From the NCBI GenBank assembly GCA_011053245.1, contig DRGS01000089.1, positions 1 through 12,541 of the forward strand: a DNA stretch of 12,541 bases, read 5' to 3'. This document shows, piece by piece, positions 5,761 to 11,845 of the stretch. Within the stretch, counting starts at the first letter, position 1; each line of letters starts with the position of its first letter. Made by a program: the position numbers and the translations under genes. The stretch comes from Phycisphaerales bacterium. Lineage in GTDB: Bacteria; Planctomycetota; Phycisphaerae; Sedimentisphaerales; Anaerohalosphaeraceae. A model generated the notes under the pieces. It saw only the letters and a program-made list of their open reading frames with translations. It did no database searches and was not told the DNA's origin.

Positions 5761-7164
5761 ATGAAATTAGTAAGATTGAATATCATTTTTTTCGTATTGT
5801 TAACAGTACTTGCCTCTTCCGCGTTTGCGGTCAAGAAACCTAGATCCGCACAGAAGACCTGTATCACCTCTGAATGCCATACGGATCGCGCCGACAAGGA
5901 ATATGTCCATGGTCCGGTCGATCTCGGGGATTGCAACGCTTGCCATGAGGCCGTTAGTGAAAAAGAACACACGTTCAAGCCCAAACACAAAGGCGCCGCT
6001 CTCTGTAGTTCCAGTTCGTGTCATCTCGAGCAGATATCAAAGAAACACGTCCACGAACCAGCCGGCAAAGGTCAGTGCACAGAGTGTCATGATCCGCACA
6101 GCAGCGACAACAAGGCACTGCTTACAGGGTCGACCGTTGCCGAGACCTGCGAGCAATGTCATAATGTAACAGAAGGCATGGCAAATCTTCATGGTCCTAC
6201 GGCAGTTGGTGAATGCTCGATCTGTCATGACCCGCACGATAGTGACTACAAGGGCCTTTTGACCATTGAACCTAAAGAGTTATGTTTTTCCTGTCATGAA
6301 TCCACAAAGGAAGAACTGGAAAAATTCGAGTTCGTTCACAAACCAGCCACTGGTGATTGCACCGGCTGTCACGATCCACATGGCGCCAATAACTGGCAGA
6401 TGTTAAAGGCTCCGGCACCACAAATGTGCTATCCGTGTCATGAGGATATTAAGAAACTTGCGGAGACATCAACTTACAAACACAGCGTAATCACCAAGGA
6501 TGGCGGCTGTCTCAAATGCCATACGCCACACGCCTCTACCGTAAAGTTTATTTTGAAAAACGATCCCGCAACACTTTGTATGACCTGTCACAGTAAAGCC
6601 CAGGGTGTCAGCAAGGATGAAGTGCTGCCAGCCTTTACCGATCAACTGAAAGACAAAAAGTTTCTGCATGGACCTGTTGCCGAAAAAGATTGTAACGGCT
6701 GTCACAGAACACACGGCAGTGAACACTTCCGTCTCCTGAAGGAGGAATACCCGCCTCAGTTCTACGCACCCTTTGCCGAGGAGAACTACGAACTGTGTTT
6801 CACATGCCATCAGAAAACGCTTGTGTTATCGAAAAAGACTTCAAATCTTACTGACTTTAGAAATGGCAATCGGAACCTTCACTTTCTGCATGTAAACAAG
6901 GAGCGGAGAGGCAGAACCTGTCGCTCGTGTCATCAGACCCATGCAAGCAACCTTCCCAAGCACATCCGTGCCAGCGTACCTTATGGCAGATGGGACCTAC
7001 CCATACAATTCGAAAAAACCGAAACTGGCGGAAGCTGCCGACCTGGATGCCATGCCGCCAAGCCCTATGACCGCAAGAAAGCCGTAGATTACAAAGCATT
7101 GGCAGAGGAAGCGGCCAGGAAAAAGAAGAAGAAGAAAGAACCGGTAAAGAAAAATGACGCATAG
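5761..7164 (+). CDS. Secreted 15-heme cytochrome c of the doubled-CXXCH type
   Basis: A 467-residue secreted protein with a signal peptide (MKLVRLNIIFFVLL..., probable cleavage after AFA at 23). Fifteen heme-attachment motifs are visible. Twelve are CxxCH, with first cysteines at 58, 106, 130, 152, 175, 200, 223, 250, 273, 311, 346 and 387. Three are expanded: CITSECH (34-40), CSSSSCH (82-88) and CRPGCH (426-431). The repeat unit runs H-x-P-x(3)-G-x-C-x-x-C-H-x-P-H and is used several times, as in the doubled-CXXCH family. The chain ends in a Lys-rich tail (KKKKKK at 454-459). No catalytic motif is seen, so it looks like an electron carrier or wire in the periplasm or at the cell surface. AAGGA at 5746-5750 precedes ATG 5761. 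The next gene overlaps its stop. Its position after the quinol-oxidising cytochrome suggests it is the electron acceptor; this is not shown by sequence. Confidence 0.9.
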   Translation: MKLVRLNIIFFVLLTVLASSAFAVKKPRSAQKTCITSECHTDRADKEYVHGPVDLGDCNACHEAVSEKEHTFKPKHKGAALCSSSSCHLEQISKKHVHEPAGKGQCTECHDPHSSDNKALLTGSTVAETCEQCHNVTEGMANLHGPTAVGECSICHDPHDSDYKGLLTIEPKELCFSCHESTKEELEKFEFVHKPATGDCTGCHDPHGANNWQMLKAPAPQMCYPCHEDIKKLAETSTYKHSVITKDGGCLKCHTPHASTVKFILKNDPATLCMTCHSKAQGVSKDEVLPAFTDQLKDKKFLHGPVAEKDCNGCHRTHGSEHFRLLKEEYPPQFYAPFAEENYELCFTCHQKTLVLSKKTSNLTDFRNGNRNLHFLHVNKERRGRTCRSCHQTHASNLPKHIRASVPYGRWDLPIQFEKTETGGSCRPGCHAAKPYDRKKAVDYKALAEEAARKKKKKKEPVKKNDA

Positions 7165-8170
7165 GGTTAGCCAGAAAAATAAACTTGCCGGTTTTTTTCT
7201 TATTATCATAATGGCACTGGCAACGCTGAACCACACGGCTTGGGGTTCGTCCCGCAGACTCACTATTGGCGATGACATGCCGCATTTTTCTGCGCAAACG
7301 CAGTCCGGGGAGGATTTCAGTTATAGTGCCGAAAGCAAAAAGGTTCTGTTGGTCGCATTTTTAACTCCAGGCCAGGAGCAGTCGGTTCGTGGGGCCGCCG
7401 AGATCGACAAGATCGTAACTCAACTTGCCCTTGAGCCGAATTCAATCGATATTGTTGTTGTCATAACGAATTCCAAAGAACATTCTTTCTTTGAAGCTGC
7501 TAATCCAAAGATCAAGCCTTTCTTTAAGATGGTCCCTGACGCGGAATATGAATTGTGGGGCCAATTCGGCCTTATTGCCACCCCGACAGTGATAATAGCT
7601 GACAAAAGCCAAAAAGTCGCATGGGCAAGAGCCGGCTTTGGTTATGATTTTACAGAGGCACTGAAGTCAGGACTTGGCAAAACGCTGGGGCTGGCTCAAG
7701 ACGACAGCTATAGTTCACCGGGTCTTGTTAAGGTAATAAAAAACACATCCACTATAAGCAAAGCCGACAGGCACCTTAAGATGGCAAAGATGCTCGAGGA
7801 AAAGGGACGTTTGCCATCGGCGGTTAAGCAACTCGAAAGCGCTTATGTACTCGACCCGAATTCAACGCCGATCGCCCTGAACCTTGGCGAGTTGCTTTGC
7901 AAGATATGCAAGTCCGCCGAAGCCATCAAAATAGCAGAAAAGCTGAAACCTCAAGCACGATCCGACAAAGCCCGCAAAGCTCTCATAATCGGCTGGGCAA
8001 ATCGCCTCGAAAGTAACCTCGATACTGCCGAGAAGTTGCTGCTTGAAGCTACCAAACTTGACCCGAGATCCGCTCGCTCTTTTTATGAATTAGGCAGGGT
8101 TTATGAGGCCACTAATAACACTGAAAAGGCTGTTGACGCATATCGAAAGGCGTTATCTCTTTTGTTGTAG
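7154..8170 (+). CDS. Secreted thioredoxin-fold protein without catalytic cysteines, fused to TPR repeats
   Basis: The 338-residue protein has a signal peptide or anchor (about 11-30). A thioredoxin/TlpA-like domain (about 34-175) follows, with the opening strand IGDDMPHFSAQTQSG, the core strand VLLVAFL and the cis-proline loop IATPTVII (Pro144). Where the family has WCxxC or PxxxTxxC, this protein reads FLTPGQEQS (69-77), so it cannot do thiol chemistry at that site. From about 204 to the end lie TPR-like helical pairs (ADRHLKMAKMLEEKGRLPSA; PRSARSFYELGRVYEATNNT). Its only two cysteines, 249 and 252, form CKIC inside the TPR part. ATG 7154 overlaps the stop of the 15-heme cytochrome gene by 11 bases, which implies translational coupling. 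A chaperone or scaffold for cytochromes is plausible, loosely recalling the CcmG thioredoxin and CcmI TPR roles in heme attachment. That comparison is inference only. Confidence 0.8.
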   Translation: MTHRVSQKNKLAGFFLIIIMALATLNHTAWGSSRRLTIGDDMPHFSAQTQSGEDFSYSAESKKVLLVAFLTPGQEQSVRGAAEIDKIVTQLALEPNSIDIVVVITNSKEHSFFEAANPKIKPFFKMVPDAEYELWGQFGLIATPTVIIADKSQKVAWARAGFGYDFTEALKSGLGKTLGLAQDDSYSSPGLVKVIKNTSTISKADRHLKMAKMLEEKGRLPSAVKQLESAYVLDPNSTPIALNLGELLCKICKSAEAIKIAEKLKPQARSDKARKALIIGWANRLESNLDTAEKLLLEATKLDPRSARSFYELGRVYEATNNTEKAVDAYRKALSLLL

Positions 8171-8176
8171 AAGACT

Positions 8177-8214
8177 TTCCCGCCATTGTGCCGTGACGCG
8201 GACACGATTGGGAA
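8177..8214 (+). terminator. Stem-loop after the multiheme operon, possible transcript end
   Basis: The base of the stem is TTCCC (8177-8181) with GGGAA (8210-8214). The upper stem pairs ATTGTGCCG (8185-8193) with CGG-A-CACGAT (8199-8208), leaving one bulged A and one T-G pair, and the loop is TGACG. It starts six bases after the stop codon. No T run follows, so it is not a typical intrinsic terminator; it could be a processing or stability element. The pairing was done by eye. Confidence 0.4.
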
Positions 8215-8252
8215 GATACCGACTTACGATTTCTACAGAAATACATGGATAT

Positions 8253-8282
8253 TTGACGACTAATAAGTTTAGGCTTTATTAT
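8253..8282 (+). promoter_or_regulatory. Sigma70-like promoter of the ccm operon
   Basis: TTGACG (8253-8258) and TATTAT (8277-8282) are separated by 18 bases; each matches the sigma70 consensus at five of six positions. A start near 8289 would leave about 38 bases before ccmE. AAAGGA at 8312-8317 gives a good ribosome site nine bases before ATG 8327. The position, just after a hairpin and before ccmE, supports separate expression of ccm genes. The phylum's actual sigma-factor consensus is not known here. Confidence 0.5.
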
Positions 8283-8295
8283 TGAAAAATTCAAT
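8281..8295 (+). promoter_or_regulatory. Dyad at the predicted ccm transcription start
   Basis: ATTGAA and TTCAAT are perfect inverted arms around AAA. The dyad overlaps the last bases of the -10 box and the predicted start site, a common place for a repressor. It looks somewhat like an FNR/CRP half-site pair (TTGAT-N4-ATCAA), but its spacing is one base too short. A second, imperfect pairing (TTCAATTT with AAATTTGAA) extends to about 8313. Operator function is inferred. Confidence 0.3.
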
Positions 8296-8326
8296 TTGTA
8301 ATGTAAATTTGAAAGGATATTGAAGT

Positions 8327-8734
8327 ATGAAATCCAGAACTATCATAAAAGTCATTATAGGCATAGTTGTCATCGGCGGCGGCATAAGTTACTTTATGTA
8401 TCAGGCGATGCAGTCTTCGTGGTCGTATTATTATTCTGTCGATGAGTTTGCCGCGAATAATGACGAGATCGCCAACAGTTCGTTTCGCCTTGCCGGCAAT
8501 GTAAAGCCCGGATCGATTAAACGCGATGCTGAGAAGATGCAGCTTTCGTTTATATTAGCGGGTAAGGAATCCGAGTTGCCGGTCAATTACAGCAAGGTGG
8601 TGCCTGATAATTTCACTGATGATATCGAAGTTGTTATTGAGGGCCGGTTGGATACTTCGGGCACTTTTCAGGCGAATAGTCTAATGACCAAATGCGAGTC
8701 TAAATACGAGGCAAAACTGGATAGCGATGGTTGA
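8327..8734 (+). CDS. ccmE: CcmE heme chaperone, CxxxY variant
   Basis: The 135-residue protein has one N-terminal membrane helix (about 5-24) and a small periplasmic beta domain. FRLAGNVKPGSI and NYSKVVPDNFTDDIEVVIEG match the CcmE pattern of RxxGxVxxGS and YxGxxPDxFxEGxxVVxEG. CcmE receives heme from CcmC with CcmAB and hands it to CcmF, which attaches it to apocytochromes. In most proteobacteria heme is held covalently by His in HxxxY. Here the position holds Cys123 in CESKY (123-127), the form known from archaea and Desulfovibrio, where CcmG and CcmH are also absent. The acceptor Tyr127 is kept. It begins behind AAAGGA (8312-8317) and overlaps ccmF by eight bases. No CcmG or CcmH gene is seen in this window. 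Confidence 0.9.
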   Translation: MKSRTIIKVIIGIVVIGGGISYFMYQAMQSSWSYYYSVDEFAANNDEIANSSFRLAGNVKPGSIKRDAEKMQLSFILAGKESELPVNYSKVVPDNFTDDIEVVIEGRLDTSGTFQANSLMTKCESKYEAKLDSDG

Positions 8735-10697
8735 ACTTGGACAATTTACATTGATGCTGGCTCATTTTTTGTGCAGTTATGCCGTAATAGTTGACTTGCT
8801 CGGCGTCTGGCGCAAAAATGACGGATTGATGAAGAGCGGCCGCAATGCGACTATCTCGTGCATGCTGTGTCTGAGTGTTGCGATCGCGGTGTTGCTGACG
8901 TTGCTCGTCAAGAGTGATTTTTCTGTTAATTACGTCGCCCAGCACACATCATTGGCGTTGCCGCTTGCTTATAAGTTAAGCGCACTGTGGGCAGGCGCTT
9001 CCGGTTCGATTTTGCTTTGGCTTTGGATGCAGGTCGGATTTGTTCTGATCGTCTTCTGCAGGTCGGAAAAGAATAACAGGGTCTTCGCCGCTAATGCTCG
9101 TGCATTGGCCAATTTTGTAAGCGTTTTCTTCCTTATCGTTATGATCCACGATGAGAATCCTTTCGCTGTTGCAGCGATTGCTCCAGCAGATGGAGCCGGG
9201 CTTAATCCGCTATTGCAGCATCCGGCGATGGTCTTTCATCCGCCGACCCTCTTTGTTGGTTATGCAGGTTTCATTATTCCTTGTGCGTGGGCCTTTGCCG
9301 TGATGAAACACCGGGATATTCATGGGCCGGTTCCGCTTTACGAAAGGACGCGCAACTGGATCCTTTGGTCGTGGGTGTTCCTTACGATCGGTATAGTTCT
9401 CGGTGCGTGGTGGGCCTACGAAGAGCTTGGCTGGGGCGGCTACTGGGCATGGGATCCGGTTGAGAATGCCTCGTTGATGCCGTGGCTTGTCGGGACGGCA
9501 CTATTGCACTGCTCCAGAACGTTCAGGGCAAGAAGCACCGTATCGCGATGGCTCAAGATACTGAGTATTCTGACATTCAGCCTCTGTGTGTTCGGTACGT
9601 ATTTGACACGTTCGGGCCTGGTGTCAAGCGTTCATGCATTCCCCGATCCTGGCTGGAGTATTCTGTACATCGTGCTTTTGGTACACTTATTTATCATTGC
9701 CGCGGTACTAATGATAAGAAAACACCTCCGCGAAAGGGGTCATCCGAGAGAGGGCTCTACAAGGGGCATGAAGTATATTGTTTATAACAACTACCTGTTG
9801 CTGTTCCTGACGTTCGTTGTCATGGTCGGGACGCTGTTTCCATTTTTGAGCGGACTTTTTTCAGAAAAAAAGATAAGTCTTCAGCCGGAGTATTTTACGA
9901 AGATAACTTCGCCGGTAGGTGCGGTATTTTTGCTTTTCCTCGCCATCTGTCCGCATCTTTTAAGGTTCGGTTTTAATCTCAAGTGGCGGCCGATAGTCGC
10001 TTTGATCATCGCGGCAGGTTCAATTGCGATCTGGTTCTTTACGAAATCGATTGCGGGAGCATTCCTGTTGATCGCGGCGTTCGCAGCCGTCAGCCTTGTC
10101 GTTGAATTGATCGGATATGAACTGAAACTAAAAGCTGACCGAAGAAATGATTCTCACCGGCGAAGAAATGCCAGATGGTACGGTGCCCGAGTTGTACACA
10201 TTGGCGTCGTAATGATATTTTTCGGCATAGCCGGTTCAGGCGGGTTCAACGTCGAAGAATATGTGGCACTAAAGCCCGGTCAGTCAAAACAGATCAGGGA
10301 CTTTAAACTGGTTTACGAAGGGCTGGAGGCCGTACAGGGCCCGAACTTTACGGCGAGTACGGCAAATATATCGGTTTACAGAAATCGAGTTGCGGTCGCG
10401 GATGAACCGACAGAGTCTTCCGACCGGCATGGCAAACTTCTTACGGTTTTAAGGCCATCAAAAGCGGTTTATGCCGCCAGCAAAAAAGCCGTAAGCGAAG
10501 TGAGTATCCGAAGGACGCTGGCCAGCGATCTTTATCTGGCTCTTACGGATGTAAATCACACGAACGATCTTATTAACTTGAGGATACTGATCAATCCTCT
10601 GATCAACTGGATATGGATAGGTGGTATCGTAATGGTAATCGGTACGAGCATGGTTCTTACCGCACTGTATACGAGAAAACACAAGTCGCATCAATAA
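8727..10697 (+). CDS. ccmF: CcmF, cytochrome c heme lyase (heme ligation) subunit
   Basis: A 656-residue multi-helix membrane protein close to the usual CcmF length. QHPAMVFHPPTLFVGY (from 164) carries the His/Pro motif. The periplasmic tryptophan-rich heme site reads WGGYWAWDPVEN (236-247). FGTYLTRSGLVSSVHAF (289-305) supplies another conserved His, and the late helix ARVVHIGVVMIFFGIAGSGG carries a further one. A periplasmic domain lies near 500-620, and a last helix (IWIGGIVMVIGTSMVLTALY) closes the protein. CcmF takes heme from CcmE and joins it to the CxxCH thiols of apocytochromes at the outer face of the inner membrane. The start overlaps the ccmE stop (ATG 8727), so the two are translationally coupled. 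It is the best-supported gene of the ccm set here. Whether this CcmF also handles the CX3CH and CX4CH motifs of the neighbouring cytochromes is unknown. Confidence 0.96.
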   Translation: MVELGQFTLMLAHFLCSYAVIVDLLGVWRKNDGLMKSGRNATISCMLCLSVAIAVLLTLLVKSDFSVNYVAQHTSLALPLAYKLSALWAGASGSILLWLWMQVGFVLIVFCRSEKNNRVFAANARALANFVSVFFLIVMIHDENPFAVAAIAPADGAGLNPLLQHPAMVFHPPTLFVGYAGFIIPCAWAFAVMKHRDIHGPVPLYERTRNWILWSWVFLTIGIVLGAWWAYEELGWGGYWAWDPVENASLMPWLVGTALLHCSRTFRARSTVSRWLKILSILTFSLCVFGTYLTRSGLVSSVHAFPDPGWSILYIVLLVHLFIIAAVLMIRKHLRERGHPREGSTRGMKYIVYNNYLLLFLTFVVMVGTLFPFLSGLFSEKKISLQPEYFTKITSPVGAVFLLFLAICPHLLRFGFNLKWRPIVALIIAAGSIAIWFFTKSIAGAFLLIAAFAAVSLVVELIGYELKLKADRRNDSHRRRNARWYGARVVHIGVVMIFFGIAGSGGFNVEEYVALKPGQSKQIRDFKLVYEGLEAVQGPNFTASTANISVYRNRVAVADEPTESSDRHGKLLTVLRPSKAVYAASKKAVSEVSIRRTLASDLYLALTDVNHTNDLINLRILINPLINWIWIGGIVMVIGTSMVLTALYTRKHKSHQ

Positions 10698-10710
10698 TAA
10701 AGGAAACGAA

Positions 10711-10818
10711 ATGGTAATTGCGAAATGGATACTACTGGCTGTTTGTGTGTATTTTACGGCTTTGCCGCTGATCTCAAAGAAAACTGAATGTGTTGCCGAT
10801 GAGGAGGAAAAGGATTGA
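10711..10818 (+). CDS. Small 35-residue single-helix membrane protein in ccm operon (CcmD-like position)
   Basis: ATG 10711 follows AAAGGA at 10699-10704 and runs to TGA 10816-10818. The product begins MVIAKWILLAVCVYFTALPL, a single hydrophobic helix, and ends in a short charged tail (KKTECVADEEEKD). The stop overlaps the TTG start of the next gene, so it is tightly built into the operon. Ccm systems contain CcmD, a short single-helix protein of about 40-70 residues that helps release heme-loaded CcmE from CcmABC. This peptide is shorter and has no recognisable CcmD signature, so a CcmD-like role is only a suggestion. It has two cysteines (12 and 27). The ribosome site and overlap favour a real gene. 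Confidence 0.6.
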   Translation: MVIAKWILLAVCVYFTALPLISKKTECVADEEEKD

Positions 10819-11816
10819 GGAATATTCTTTTTATAACAATGATCCTGCTTCTCAGCATAAGCAGGTGTTACGCTCAGGACGAGCACGCCCACGACATATC
10901 TGAAACGATTTTGATCGTTAAGGTTATCAATGAATCTGAAAATGGCACAGATGTCGTCGGTGATATGGTTACTGTGGATTTTTATCGTCATGGGAAGGCT
11001 ATCGGCCATGTCGAGGGACAGGTTGGCGAAGATGGCAGGGCGGTATTTACAGATGCCCCTGCCGGTATTCATGTTGTTGCTGTGGCGCGCACAAAGCATG
11101 CGGATATGGCTTTTTCTTCGCATACGGTTGAAGTGGCAAAAACAGATAGCCCGATACATGTCAATATCAGTGCGTATGATGTCTTGCATGACAATTCCGT
11201 GCTGCGAATCAAGACGCATCATATGATCTTCAAGACTGAGGCGGATTCGCTTGTGGTAACTGAGTATATGCAATTAGTAAACCCGACCGACAGGGCGGTG
11301 ACAACTGACGAAAAGAATGCTGAAGGTATGCCGAAGGTCCTGTCGATGAAATTGCCTGCCGGTTTTAGTGACCTTTCCATAACAAACTATTTTGTAATGT
11401 CTGCACTCGTTCAGACTGAAGAGGGTTTCTATGACACCATGGCGATGCCGCCGGGCGAGTTCCAGGCTATCTTTAGTTATAAGCTGCCGATAAATGCCTC
11501 TGATATCGCAATTGCAAAACCTGTGACAATGCCGACTGAAGAGTTTACCGTCTTTTCACAGATCGGCTCTGTAAAGATCGTCGGTCTTGAAGTGCCCGCC
11601 GAGGAATTCCAGACAGGTGACGGATCGGCCTCGGAATATTTTGAGCTTGGAAATGTTACTCCCCCGAAAGTTGTGAAATTCAAGATCACAGGGTTTAATT
11701 ACAGTAAGCCAATGCAAAATACTGTGATACCGATCGCGATCGTTTTTGGCGTTCTGGCCATACTTGTTATCAAAAGACAGCTTGGCTCAAAACCAAAACC
11801 AGCATCGCGGGACTGA
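10815..11816 (+). CDS. Membrane-anchored periplasmic beta-rich protein in ccm operon
   Basis: The 333-residue product starts at TTG 10815, with GAGGAGG at 10801-10807 as a strong ribosome site and a four-base overlap with the small gene before it. A signal peptide (1-20, RNILFITMILLLSISRCYA) is followed by a His-rich mature start (DEHAHD). An Ig-like or carboxypeptidase-regulatory-like beta domain (about 31-108) includes a GEDGRAVFTDAPAG turn. A second beta-rich domain fills about 118-292 (LRIKTHHMIFK; LVVTEYMQLVNP). One helix at 303-319 and a basic cytoplasmic tail (KRQLGSKPKPASRD) anchor it, leaving the bulk in the periplasm. No heme, thiol or catalytic motif stands out. Its place between ccmF and ccmA suggests an accessory role in heme export or cytochrome maturation. 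I do not recognise a named family, and the domain names are tentative. Confidence 0.7.
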   Translation: MRNILFITMILLLSISRCYAQDEHAHDISETILIVKVINESENGTDVVGDMVTVDFYRHGKAIGHVEGQVGEDGRAVFTDAPAGIHVVAVARTKHADMAFSSHTVEVAKTDSPIHVNISAYDVLHDNSVLRIKTHHMIFKTEADSLVVTEYMQLVNPTDRAVTTDEKNAEGMPKVLSMKLPAGFSDLSITNYFVMSALVQTEEGFYDTMAMPPGEFQAIFSYKLPINASDIAIAKPVTMPTEEFTVFSQIGSVKIVGLEVPAEEFQTGDGSASEYFELGNVTPPKVVKFKITGFNYSKPMQNTVIPIAIVFGVLAILVIKRQLGSKPKPASRD

Positions 11817-11845
11817 TTTTATTAAACTCAAAGTTGTACGATTCA

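Noticed and set aside
8281..8295. FNR box
   Set aside because: TTGAA-N3-TTCAA is one base shorter in spacing than TTGAT-N4-ATCAA and differs at the inner positions, so I call it only an unnamed dyad.
10458..11273. 271-codon open frame on the minus strand
   Set aside because: It spans the end of ccmF, the small gene and the start of the anchored protein, all strongly supported on the + strand. Its translation shows no domain, and it has no operon partner.
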